Program-made: the position numbers and the translations under genes
Shown here: positions 20,176-31,080 of the stretch, one piece after another
Layout: every line of letters begins with the position of its first letter
How positions within the stretch are numbered: position 1 is the stretch's first letter
Notes under the pieces: model-generated
Databases searched by the model: none
Told to the model about the DNA's origin: nothing
What the model saw: the letters and a program-made list of their open reading frames with translations, nothing else
DNA from: Perkinsus marinus ATCC 50983
Lineage: Eukaryota; Perkinsozoa; Perkinsida; Perkinsidae
Length of the DNA: 33,039 bases
Assembly: GCF_000006405.1 (NCBI RefSeq)
Contig: NW_003204538.1
Coordinates: 167,547 to 200,585 of the forward strand
Direction: 5' to 3'

Positions 20176-21446
20176 ATGACGATCGATGCTGGGAAGTCGG
20201 ATGTCGTCGCTGCGGCGGCGGCGGTTGATGCTGCCTCGACTACTTCGTCGTTATCAACATCCTTGCCGAAGCAGCTCACCAAGGCACTACCATCACAGAC
20301 CGACGAACTTGACATGGACCTTGGACTCCTCGAGAGGCTTGCTATCAATGTGAAGAGAGCTCACCATGCGGAGCCATCGAGGAAGCTTCTGTCAGGTACT
20401 AAAGCGAGGCAATGTCCCTAATCATGTCGCATTCATAATGGACGGCAATAGGAGATATGCTACCTCCCATCATCTACCCAAAGTACAGGGTCATCGATAC
20501 GGTTATGAGAAGCTCTTGCAGGTCCGAATAGAATCTTCATTCAGTCGGAAGAATAACTGTCTCGTTAGGTTCTAAAGTGGTGTCTCCATCTTGGTGTGAA
20601 ATACGTGTCCGCCTACACTTTTAGTGTTGACAATTTCAACCGATCTCGAGAAGAAGTTACTTACCTGATGGATCTGGCCAGCAGCAAGTTTGTCGAGTTG
20701 GGCAAGCATAATGGTTTTTTGGTGAGTGTGTTGCTTGAGTATAATCCTACTGGATGGTCCGTATCAGGAGCAGCACGGTATCTGTGTAAAGTTCTGGGGC
20801 GATTTGTCTCTACTGCCAACAGACATTCATCAGAAATGTATACAATTGGAAGAGAAGACCAGGAAGTATCCTGCAAGGGGTGAGCCCTACATTGGTTATC
20901 GATTCCTCCAGTCTTGTCAATGTAGCCACGCTGAACCTCCTTTTCTCGTATTCGAGCAAGTTAGAGATATCACAGGCTGTTGACAAAGCGATTGAAAAAA
21001 AGAGAGCTGAGCAACAACAATCACAAGGTACGATGATGCCTTTGTGAATGCGTGCAGATTGTCTGTCCAGGTACCCCTCTAGCATGGTCGGATATTGAGA
21101 GCCAGTTATACAGTGCCGGTACTCCTCCTCCTGATCTCATCCTACGTAAGCGACATAGAATGCAAATCAATGTTTCAGCGGTTGGGCAATTGAAGTCACA
21201 TTTCAGGTACATCAGGCGAGACTAGATTGTCGGATTTTCTGCTATGGCAGATATCACCAGAGACTTTGATATGTTTTGTCAAACCCAACTGGCCCGACAT
21301 GACTCTTCTCGATTTTGCACGGTAGCGGCGTTGGTGTGGTCCTACGGATATCTGCCGTCACCCTCCCTCCCTTCCTCTTCAGATGTTTGATGAAATACGA
21401 TACGTTCAAGTCATCCCTGCCCCCGTCAGCAGCTCATCAGGATTAA
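20176..21446 (+). CDS. Dehydrodolichyl diphosphate synthase (cis-prenyltransferase)
   Basis: Makes the long cis-polyprenyl diphosphate that becomes dolichol, the ER sugar carrier for N-glycosylation. Matches DHDDS/Rer2. Seen: catalytic region VPNHVAFIMDGNRRYATSHH (the Asp of FIMDGNRR binds Mg2+), PKVQGHRYGYEKLLQ, WCLHLGVKYVSAYTFSVDNF with NRSREEVTYLMDLA, EQHGICVKFWGDLSLLPTDI, NVATLNLLFSYSSKLEISQA, LILRTSGETRLSDFLLWQIS (human LLIRTSGEVRLSDFLLWQ, the RxG/RLSDFLLWQ substrate motifs) and WPDMTLLDFAR. Introns inferred around 20521-20577, 20719-20763, 20881-20912, 21022-21071, 21147-21207 and 21330-21391; the last leads to a tail ending SSLPPSAAHQD. The start is uncertain: ATG at 20176 opens an Ala/Ser-rich leader in a different frame from the catalytic exon, while ATG at 20366 opens the catalytic frame directly (MRSHRGSFCQVLKRG). 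Confidence 0.88.
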
Positions 21447-21787
21447 ATCTTGTAGACTAAAACCGTCACCATAACTGCTGTACAATTCCTTCACCGTGTT
21501 TCTCCCGTCATCATCATCATCCGTCGCGTTTTTCTGGGCGCGCGCTTTTTTCACAAAAGTCTGACTCGGATGTCTCCTTTCCTGGCATGTTTTCAGTGTT
21601 TTTGAACGGCCGCTGGACTCGCAGGAATGACGTAAGTTATGGTCCATGCCGTATGAAGTCTCGGACGCCCGAATCATCATAGCTTGAGGTGGCGGTAGGC
21701 TTGTGTCGATTTGGTAGTAGTGTCACATACGGTGACGCTTATGGTGACACCAGCGAGAAATTGTAATTGTTTGCTGCAGTTTTCACA

Positions 21788-22207
21788 ATGTCTGCTCCCC
21801 AAGGAAACTCCGATGGGTATCCAAGTGCACCACCCCCTGAAGTGGTTGGGCAACCATACCAACCCCAGATGGGCACCAAGTCACAGGCCGCCTTTGTGCA
21901 GCCTCCTGCGGCTATTGTCTACATGCCGACCTTCGGGGATGACCCCGTTAGACTTACCTGCCCTTCCTGTCGGTGCGATGTCATCACTAACGTCAAACAC
22001 AACATCTCTTGTGGTAAGAAAGTGGTCTAGAGTAGCTCTCCTATTGATTAAGCATTGTCAGGTACATGGTTAGCTGTATTATTGGTCTGCTTAATATTCT
22101 GGCCACTTGCATGGTTACCGTGTTGCATCGACTCCTGTCAACAGGCCGATCATACCTGTCCAAGCTGTGGTCGTATTGTTGGAAAGAAGGTTTTCATAAC
22201 CAGCTAG
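21788..22207 (+). CDS. LITAF-domain membrane-associated zinc protein
   Basis: LITAF/CDIP1-like protein, a monotopic endosome/lysosome membrane protein. Two exons (21788-22013 and 22062-22207) join in phase to 123 residues, the usual length. The N-terminus is Pro-rich (YPSAPPPEVVGQPYQPQMG), as in LITAF where it binds WW and ESCRT partners. The LITAF domain has the first knuckle LTCPSCRCDVITNVKHNISC, a membrane-inserted helix TWLAVLLVCLIFWPLAWLPC and the second knuckle HTCPSCGRIVGKKVF. Both zinc-binding CxxC pairs are intact. The stop is 22205-22207. The start ATG is the first in the frame after an upstream stop. The decayed partial copy about 530 bases downstream suggests a tandem duplication. 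Confidence 0.92.
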
Positions 22208-22739
22208 GAAGTATAAGATTCCTATATCGTCTTGTAGGAACATCTCATTTTGTCATAACGAAGAATCTTTGTATTACTATTGTCATATGTCGAGTCTTGA
22301 GTGAAACAAAGGGTAGGATCAGATGGAATGACATCTGTCGTCATTACATTCACTAGTCCGTCGTTTTCTCTCATAATCATCGCGGGACATTCAAGTGTCT
22401 TCCTATTACGCCCATCAGATGCACGCATATGCAGAATATCGTCATGCCAATAGTTATCTGCTTCCTCAACAAATAGTTTGGTTGGTGAGTCCCAGCTCGA
22501 AAGTCGGATCAAACTCACCTAGGGTGGGCTACCTCAACTGACTCCGACATAGTTCTGTGACTAGTAAGCCTAACGTACTGGTCCCGCAACCTCGGACACT
22601 GGACCCTCCAGCTCACACTGCAATTGGGTTCGCAGCCGACCTCGGTGTTATGTGATGAAGTCGTACTGCATACAGTACCAGCTCCCTTCTGTGGGACCTC
22701 GAGAGGAATAAGTCGGCTCCTATTTGGGTCTGTTGTGCA
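22208..22739. other. Spacer after the LITAF gene
   Basis: About 530 bases with only short frames on both strands (for example 22222-22518 and 22515-22784 on the minus strand), none with recognisable motifs. The part next to the decayed exon (22620-22740) may include more of the duplicated leader, but I see no clear alignment. Confidence 0.4.
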
Positions 22740-22900
22740 GGATGGACCTGTGACGATGGGACAGCCTTTGGATGCCCCTCCCACAACTGCTGTCTTTTAT
22801 ATTCTGGATTTCGACGATGATCCGATAGGATTGGAGTACCCGAACTGGAGGAATGAAGTCGTTACTAATGTTGAGCACTGAATTTAAATGCGGTAAGTGT
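22740..22900 (+). pseudogene. Decayed copy of the first LITAF exon
   Basis: A frame here reads MGQPLDAPPTTAVFYILDFD-DDPIGLEYPNWRNEVVTNVEH. It aligns along its length with VQPPAAIVYMPTFG-DDPVRLTCPSCRCDVITNVKH of the intact LITAF gene upstream. The first zinc CxxC is lost (YPNW for CPSC), the next codon is TGA where the intact gene has AAC, and the bases after it still resemble the donor end of exon 1 (...tgcggtaag against ...tgtggtaag). No second knuckle follows: the sequence runs into the start of the FUSC-like gene. Best read as a partial tandem duplicate that has died; expression as part of another transcript cannot be excluded. Confidence 0.65.
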
Positions 22901-22931
22901 TACCGTTCCATTTGGGGCGTTATCATTACCA

Positions 22932-25612
22932 ATGCCATACCCAAAACCTCCACCCTCCTTACCATGGTACAGTCTAATTACAGTGTTAGCCACGATAGTG
23001 TCTGTTGGTATCAGCGTCATACCAATATACTGCCCTCCGACCGCTCATCCATGGTATCTACCACTACTGGTGAGCATGATTGCTGATCATTCGCCGTCTC
23101 AGCCGTTTCCTGTCAGATAACTGCTCCATGTGTATCAGTACTTACCTCTTTGGAACTACTACCATACACGTTGATGTGTGTAGCAGCTCTTTCGAGCTCA
23201 TGGATAGGATTAGGAGCTGGTATGTTCGTGCACTTCATATTTGATACTGTTAATGGTGGTCAATACAGTCGTGTCTGGGCGGCCTTACTCCTCTATCCTT
23301 ATACATTCATATCGGCTCTTGGCATGCCCCCAGCCAAGTGTAAGCTTGGTGACTTCACCCTTGCCAACCTCACTACTGCTTTCGCTTATATACCTGTTGG
23401 CTTCTATGCCGTCGATGCTTACACCGAGACTTGGATAGCTGGTGTCAACTTCACCTTCGCTGCCATAGTGCCGATATTCGTCGTACTCGTGTTCAAAGCG
23501 CTGGGTTTGGTACCACCAGCAGAGCTCCCTATTACTCAGCGGCTTCCCTTCGCAGCTGCTGACTTCTTCGACCTATTGGTTGGGTACTTCATATCTGCTC
23601 AGGATCATCAGAACGCTGTTCGAGCAGGAGAGGACGATTTTAATGAAGTCGCTCACTCTGCAACTGGACAAAAGATACCACCGCGATTGAGCGCTATATT
23701 CTGGAACTTGGCTGGTGAGCTGTTTTCTCTCAAGGACTGTCTCCTTAGCCTGGATCCCCAGCCTGGCGTTGTCGCTTATGTGTGGAAGCCTCTAGCTGCC
23801 GACTTCGCTCTACTGCGGTCGGAGGTCGGTATTGTTCTGCGTAAGACGGCGAGAGGAGTGCCCGAGGAAGCTGACCGGAACCTCCCTGGGATGATAGCCC
23901 AATGTGAGGAGCTCACGGTCGATCTCATATCTGATATCAACGCGAAGGCTGCTAAGGGCTCAATAGCACCACCCACCTCAGCAGCAGTCGTACATTTTTA
24001 TTCCTCTGTCGGGTCCATCCTTTACATCGCTGGTCTAGCCGAGAGGTATAGGCTGGCTGCTGTGATGCAGAAGGAAGAGGATGAGAAGTTAAAACAGGAG
24101 AAGAGAGATAATGTGATAAGGGGGTAGGATCGGATCAGCATGCATGTACAAAGTCATCTTCGATCGTCCTCTGAGAGCTAGTATTTATCATCGATTTGTC
24201 GTCTGTAGTTACTGAGTCGTCATGGCTTGCTGCTGGCTCTACCATTGTCAATATGGAAGGGTATTGTAACTTGGGTTAAAAAGCCCTTCTTTTACGATAT
24301 CAAACAGAAGTCGGATATATGGCGGCGTTTTATCTTCCCTTTGAGGTTCAGCCTTACGTTATTCGCTATAGCCATCTCGATGATAATATGGGGTATGTAC
24401 AGCGAGACCGTCCGTCTACACGGTTTTTGGGCCGTCATACCAGTTTATGTCAGCTTCCTGCCAACGGCTGGTGCTACTCTTATCAAAGGCACACGGAGGA
24501 TATGCGGTACCATTTTGGGAGGTATAGCGGCTGTAATATGCATCTTGGCTAATCCGGGCAATAAAGCTGCCTTCTTCTGCGAGATGATATTAGTGGTATT
24601 CGTTGGTCGACTGGCTCAGTGCGACAGGCGTATCGGTTACGCTGGTTATGTTTTCTCTCTAACATGGTTCATGGTAGGTTTGAGCTCACTTCTTACCCCC
24701 GAGACGAAGGAGGAAATGCTGTACAACGCACTGTGGCGATTTGTTTTCACAACTGGTGGAGTTGTCATAACCTCCTTCTCGAGTTGCTTTATATTCCCGG
24801 AGTTCGCGGCCTCTAAGCTTGATAGAGCATCAGCACGAATGCTTGAGAAAGTCGCTGATAAGGTGCTCAATGCTCTCGATACCTTCCATCATCGGCTAAA
24901 GGCACTTTCTGAGGATAGTGAATGTTCTAGTGATGATGGACCGACAACTAGTATTATGCAAGATGACCGTGAAACGTTTGGTGTTGAAGGATTCCAGTCG
25001 ATGGCTGAGCGGGCAACCCTTGTGACTGATGCTAAGATGGAGGCGATCGTGTTTGGCAAGATATTACTCGTCCGGGATGTGACAAAGAAAGTATTAGATA
25101 ACCAGCTGTTAGCGAACCAAGTCTTAAGAGATGGTCTGGTCCTTTATAGCTCCTTGATAGTGTCAGTAGAGCACCTGCGGGATCCATTAGCCTCTCGAAC
25201 CCTCGCCCCCCTACTAGGTAGTATTCGAGAACTGTCAAAGGCTATCAAGACCTCGTCGGACAAGATTGTGAGTTGCCTTTATGATAGCGGTGCTACACCG
25301 GGAATGCTTGAACACCTTCCTGATGATGTTCATGTTAAACTCCAAGAATGTGATGATAATTTCGGAGCCTTCCGTCGTGAATGGGTCGAAGATATCATGA
25401 CAGGTGGTGAGAAGCTACAGGGTATGCATGGTGCTAATGTAGTCCGCTTCTCTCACACTGTCCTTGCTCTGGCTATGTTTGCCCAACGATGGAATACACT
25501 GGAAGGCCATTTACACGACCGTAGTGCACCCATTGAGCTCGTCGAAGCTCAGCAGCAGCAACAACAGCAGCATGCTGGACCAAGTCGCAGGATCTCCAAA
25601 GCTCTAGTATAG
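22932..25612 (+). CDS. Two-module FUSC/ALMT-like membrane transporter
   Basis: Probable organic-anion or small-molecule transporter of the fusaric-acid-resistance/aluminium-activated-malate-transporter superfamily. Three exons (22932-23069, 23117-24112, 24209-25612) with GT-AG, phase-0 joins give 845 residues. First membrane module: PWYSLITVLATIVSVGISVI, LMCVAALSSSWIGLGAGMFV, then helices through KALGLVPPAEL. A cytosolic helical region follows, ending in EKLKQEKRDN. Second module: LRFSLTLFAIAISMIIWGMY, HGFWAVIPVYVSFLPTAGAT-LIKGTRRICGTILGGIAA (the FUSC/ALMT hallmark, family WAVMTVVVVFE-TAGATLSKG-NRGLGT), then LVVFVGRLAQ and RFVFTTGGVVITSF. The C-terminal 280 residues are helical with a poly-Gln run. 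Without splicing, the two large frames would look like two genes; the 24113-24208 intron joins them. Substrate unknown. Confidence 0.8.
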
Positions 25613-26114
25613 TATTCTCCAATACAGATTGTTACCTTCGCTATCTACGATTCCTTTGTTTCAACTTTTACAGCCGTTTTGTGGTCCAGTTTTGGTCAAT
25701 AGCAATTTACTATCACGTAGGGAGTCTCCAGAAGGTCTCGTAGTAATTTGCTCTCTGGGGCGATGGAGCGTACGATCTACCTTTGCTGTGTCAGCTCTGT
25801 GGGAATATATTGATATAACGATGCGGGTGATGTGGGCTTGAGAGCTTCATTTGTTGGGGAAATTTTACTTCCCTCAATGCCATCCAAATTCCATACCAGT
25901 TGGAGCTACGCGCCGGAATGTGCTGTGAATGCTAACTGCTCCTATAGTCGTGCGTGGGCCTTCAAGTAGATTGCCTACTAGTCCACTCTTATCACACCTG
26001 AATCGGACGACGAGTTCACCGTGTCTACTTGTGGATTGGTTGTCGTTGTTGTAGCCGACAGACGTTATTAGATGCAATCCGCTTGTTGTCGTTTAGTGGT
26101 AGTTGTCAGTAATA
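25613..26114. other. Intergenic region before the channel gene
   Basis: About 500 bases between the FUSC-like stop and the channel's first ATG. Only short frames with no family signal. It should contain the 3' end of the FUSC-like transcript and the channel promoter; no specific element is recognised. Confidence 0.45.
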
Positions 26115-29100
26115 ATGATGATGACCAAGACGGTAGACAATCGAGAGATATCCTCCTTATCATTGGAAACCCCTCTCCTCGCCGATGGGCCCGACAATAC
26201 TCATAATCACTACCAAGTGGTGGACCAAGAGAAGAACAACAGTCTTGAGCAGCAGCAGCATCATACGACAGATAGGCTGCCTCCACCCACAGTCACTGAG
26301 GCTTTCTCTAAGAGCCATACGACATACAGGGTAGCCTCTAGAGCTCCTCGATCTACACAACAGCATCATCTTTCAGGCCCGTCTAGTGGCATTACTCCGC
26401 TCCGACTCCATATTGGCATTCCTGGGCATTTTATCGTTTGTCGTCTTCGGTGTCATCACCAACAACGAAAATCTCTCCTTGGCGTTGTGGCTGTGGATTA
26501 CCCTCCAGACATATCAGTTCGTCCTCGCACTTGGCCTTACAGCCATATTGGGGGTAGCAGTCGTGAAGGAGCTTCATGCAGGAGGGGGAGCTCGAACACG
26601 AATCTGGGTGGGTATCGTTCTACCGCTCCATCCCCACTTCACGCGCTGCGTCGACAGGTACTGTGTTTCGCGGTGACACCCTACTACCTCAGCTTGGCCA
26701 TCTTAGTACCACTATTTGGCTGGCCTTACGTTATCCATTCACAATGGATATGCACTCTCATACCACTCCTCTGTCAAACGAATGATGATGATGAGTACTA
26801 CGACTATGATAATTATGGTATTCCAGTTGAAGGTGAAAACTACATTCCAGTTGATGCAGGGGCGGGGACTTTAAAGGAAGCCTTCAGCAAGCAGAAACGT
26901 CTTTTCCTTACTACAGGTCAAATGCCCCTTCACTTACCTTCCAGACTTGGCCATTTCAGGATTTCTCGGTCTCAGTTGCTGGTTGGTCTTCAGTAGCCTC
27001 TATTACTACTTCGAGAAAGATAATCCACGTATGGTGTATTGTCCTGAGACCCTTGGAGCTCCTACTCAATGTTATAATAGGTGAAGCCCTCTCCCTTGCC
27101 TCGTAGATCAGACTAGCTAGGTTAGATACTCCTCTATACCTCTATCAATGTACCACACTCTTATCGTATTGTTGGGGGAATTCCCACACGTATCGGACTA
27201 CTCGACTGCGGGATGCATCATATCCATATTCGCCATCATATTTGGCGTAGCTGTCGTGGCCGTACCTGCAGGTGAGCTCGATACCCTCGTAGGCGTTGCG
27301 GATCTTGTTGACGTGTGCCTCTCTAGTGATGACCTCATTGGAGCTTGCGGCTTGGATGTGTAGGTCTGCTCGGTGCGGGTATACAGTCAGGCTTGCGAGG
27401 CATACGTCAAATTGAAACACCAGAGGCATCCTTATCAACAACAGGACAGATTCCTACTGCCGGTTATCACAGGCATCAGCTGCCTGTTATCACTCGATTG
27501 GAGTTCCAAGATTTCCTATCGGCCAAGTAGGCTTTCTATCATGGCTGCCTCGTTCTATCATTAATTCCATTTGTAGAATTGGATTGGACCATGAGGCACT
27601 CTTCCGAATGATGCTGGCGATGGATGGTCATCATGGCGAGATGGTGCTACGACTCACGTCGAGCGAGGATCGAGACGGCGGCTGGCGGGTTGACCTAGGG
27701 GACTTTGCTAGGTAGAGCGACTGGTCCTATTCAATCATCATCCTGCTTTATTAGATTCGTAACCTGTTGGTTGTTGGTGCCAGTATCCGTCACCCACACG
27801 CTACTGGATAGTCTACCACCTGCCGCTATACCTCCTATAGACCACTACGCCCTTGGCCCACTGGGGGTCCTCGTTACTCTCATCTTCACTGTGGAGCTCC
27901 TATTTAGACTCTACTGTGCTCCTCTGATGCCTAACTTCAACCAGTCTGCCGCTACATCGACAATATTCTACACCAGTCGGGCTACAAGATTCCCTCGCGC
28001 ACAGGCGAGGTTCTTGGAGTATGCCTTCGGCACCGCCTATGGGCTGATAGATGTCCTCGCTGTCATCCCCGGGGTACTCATCTGGTTCACGCCACAAAAT
28101 GAATACCTTTGGGCTCTCCTATTGCTACGGGTTTTTAAGGCGGAGCGATACGTATCGGGATTTGCATATTTCCGGCAAATTCTGAAAGATAGCAGAGCAA
28201 TACTGGTGTATTCTGGAGGAGTGGCGATTGGTCTGTGGCTTCTCTCAGCCGAGGTTATGTATTACACTGAGAGATACAGCATCGATCCACAGGTAGGGTC
28301 CCTCCCACTTATCGGTTCATGCCAGTGTCAGGTTAGTAATCACTATTCGACTCTCGATGGTAGCTTGTGGCTCACTCTCTTGAACATGTCGGGTGAGTCA
28401 CCACTTGGGGACTACTCCTTTTGGGGGTCTATCGTAACTGCCGCATTGGGGGTCTTTGCTGTGGGAGTAATTGCAGTGCCACTGGGCGTGTTTGGCGCGG
28501 GAATGCAGGACAGGTACGACGTTATTCGAGGAGTAACCTAATCTTCTGACTACTATTATGCTAGGTTGGAGTCCCTTTTGGAAGAAGACAGTGCAGTTTT
28601 AGCGACGGCTTCAAAGGAGGCGATGCTTGCAACTTCAGAGGCCCTCCGTCATACCACCACATTACAGCGTCGTGCCTTTATCCTTGTGAACCCTAGAGAG
28701 GCGGATAATCGAAGTAAGCTCGATTGGTATAGAGGAGCCACTATGCAGTATTGGTCACGACGCTACCAATATTGGCTGGGGTTCTGGCTGGCAGTTAGCA
28801 CTACAGTTGCCGTCCTAGAGACCCTTCCAGCTTACCATACTACATGGCCGGCTTGGACAAGGGCACTCCTCTCTATTGGGGAGACACTAGCTGTCCTGGT
28901 CTTCACGTTAGACTATGTTCTAAGGCTGTACGGTGCCCCTATGAGTGTTGGACGATGGGCTCCACAAGGTTACGTCTCTGACACTGCGATGAGGTGGGCT
29001 TATGCTACGACCTTTCTCGCGGTTGCCGACTTTCTCTCTGTTCTACCCTGGTGGATAACGGTCTCAACTAATTCACAACTCACCGATCGTTATGATGGCG

Positions 29101-30772
29101 AGTTCCGACTGCTTAGATTATGTCGAATATTCAACTTGGACTTCCTCACGGTGACTTGTTCCCTCCTATTGTCCGTAGTGAGAGCCCAGCGAAGGTGCCT
29201 CGGTCGTGCTTTGTATGTCGTACTAGTCTTATGGCTTTCTCTTGGGGGTCTATTGTGGTTTACTGAGCATAATGATGATCAGCTCGCTGGCAGTCCACAA
29301 CTACCACAGTCTTCGCGCTACGGTTCGTTGGTGTCCTCCTCGATCCCCTTCGCTATGGTGCATCTGACTGGTGATTTTCCTCTCATCGACTACACTACCA
29401 CCGGCAAAGTAGTGCTGGGCCTCACTGTTGTATTGGCCGTTGGTGTTGCTGCAGTACCGGCTGGTCTCTTGGCAGCAGCATTCACGAAGGCTCTTAGAAG
29501 GCAGAGGGAGAGGGAGCGAGCCAGGAGGAGGGAGGCTGCAGGGATCATTGGAAAGCATGTACGGAGGTACATGGTGAGGAAGAGGCTTGAAGGCATCATA
29601 ATGGAGGCACGTCTGAGGCAGATGAGGGAGTTAGCGGAGCGACGCAAAAGTAGCTTCGTCGTAGCTGCCGTCACTGTCAGATGGTCTGATTGCGCTTCTC
29701 AGGAACGCTCGTTCATCGTGTCCACCATTATATACATCATGATAGATTCTACCGAGGCTTTATGCTCACCTTGGTTCTACTCAATGTCCTAGCGATAATA
29801 CTCGAGAGTGATGCTGCAGTATTGATTATCATTGGCAAACGTGGCTTTGACTACTTCGAATTCGCATCAGTGAGTTTCCTAAGGCAGTCATCCTCTTCCG
29901 CCTCCTCATTTTTGTCTCCTACAATGGTGACCTTCAGGTATGCGTCTTCACTATTGACTACCTAGCCAGGGTATACAGCTCTACGGCCAACCCTCTTGTT
30001 GGGTGTAGCCGTGGAAGATACATGAGATCCTTCCTAGGTCTAGTGGACCTGATATCGATACTACCATTCTGGGTAGAGTGCCTTACATACCTAATAGAGC
30101 CATCCTATGCTGGCTCACCCGATGCGAGCATCTTCCGTATCTTTAGAATCTTCCGAGTGAGTTGGTTGCAGCTGAACTCAATATACAGTGACCTCCTAGA
30201 TCCTCCTACTGGAGCATTTCCTGGTAGCATGGCGGCAGCTGTCAGTGGTATGGTCCGAATGTAGGGACACCGTCCTCTCGACCGGCGTCATCGCAGCTGT
30301 GGTGAGGTCCTCCTCCTCAGAGGGAGTCCAGTCAAGCGTATCTCACCTCGCCTACTGTTCAGGTCTGGTTATTCGCCTCCTGCCTCTTCTATGAGTTTGA
30401 GAATTCCTCCTCTATCAGTGGAATATCTCCTTTCGATTCAATACCCTCTAGCATGTATTACACAGCTGTATTCCTAGGCGGTAATCAGTCCTGCATAGAG
30501 CTGGATGCACCTCGTATTATTCAGGTGAATGGAGTATGGTAGACTTCTCCCCATCAGGCAAGTGCCTCTGTGTAGTAGTATCTCTACTAGGAGTGGCTCT
30601 CTTCGCCATGCCTGCTGGTCTACTCTTCGAAGCATTCGGAGATGTATCTGGCCTCATGGTGGCTCCACCTCTATTCAGATGTGTTCAGGTCCTAACCAAG
30701 TGTGAGCTTTTGGATGATTATGGTCGATCGTCGTCGAAGGTCGCGGGTGGTGAGAGCGACCACGTGGTGTAA
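26115..30772 (+). CDS. Four-repeat voltage-gated-type cation channel
   Basis: One spliced gene (about 15 introns) for four concatenated 6TM-type repeats. Repeat I (26380-27370): S1 and S2 hydrophobic, S4 not recognisable, pore SMYHTLIVLLGEFPHVSDYS, S6 IFGVAVVAVPAG. Linker: EF-hand-like DRDGGWRVDLGDF. Repeat II (27750-28545): S3 LIDVLAVIPGVLIWF, S4 LLLLRVFKAERY, pore LWLTLLNMSGESPLGDYSFW. Repeat III (28730-29490): S4 FRLLRLCRIFNLDFL, pore IPFAMVHLTGDFPLIDYTTT. Basic helix with IQ-like IIGKHVRRYMVRKRL. Repeat IV (29700-30772): S2 VFTIDYLARVYS, S3 LGLVDLISILPFWV, S4 SIFRIFRIFR, pore SMYYTAVFLGGEWSMVDFSP, S6 LLGVALFAMPAGLLFEAFG. S6 resembles KCNQ/Kv (FALPAGILGSGF), but the K+ filter TVGYGD is replaced by G-(E/D)-x-P/S. 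The S4-S5 join of repeat IV (30160-30255) is unsolved. Confidence 0.85.
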
Positions 30773-31080
30773 CGCCGCACATGTTATTTTTAATTGAGTT
30801 ATTCTGGCCTAGAACAAGCCGTTATGAAGGGTTATGCTCTCCATGTGAATGATGCATTAATAAGAAGTAACATAGTGTCGTTTGAGGCTGTGCATAAATC
30901 GATTTCAATGCTGGTCGACTTGGTTTTTTGGTTGTCAATCCTCCGAACTCACAGCTTCATAATACTCGCAAATCGGTTGAGTGGAGCCCCTTTCCGAGAT
31001 ACCTGGCCCAGCAACGATGTCGTCAGTTCACACTAGAATAACCTACTACTACCTATGCGGTTGTAAGGGTCTACTCTCTC
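30773..31080. other. Intergenic region before the AAA ATPase
   Basis: About 300 bases with no recognisable coding exon. One short frame (30794-31036) has no motif. Expected to hold the end of the channel transcript and the promoter of the ATPase gene. Confidence 0.4.

Noticed and set aside
22932-23120. Hydrophobic frame first taken as the second half of the decayed LITAF copy
   Set aside because: It splices in phase to the 23117 exon and forms the first helix of the FUSC-like protein; it lacks the LITAF second CxxC.
23150-25612. Two separate membrane-protein genes
   Set aside because: A phase-0 GT-AG intron at 24113-24208 joins the two frames, and the joined protein has the two-module FUSC architecture.
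26103-26996. Single 297-codon protein
   Set aside because: The middle of this frame has no membrane character, while splicing out two GT-AG introns gives the helices of channel repeat I.
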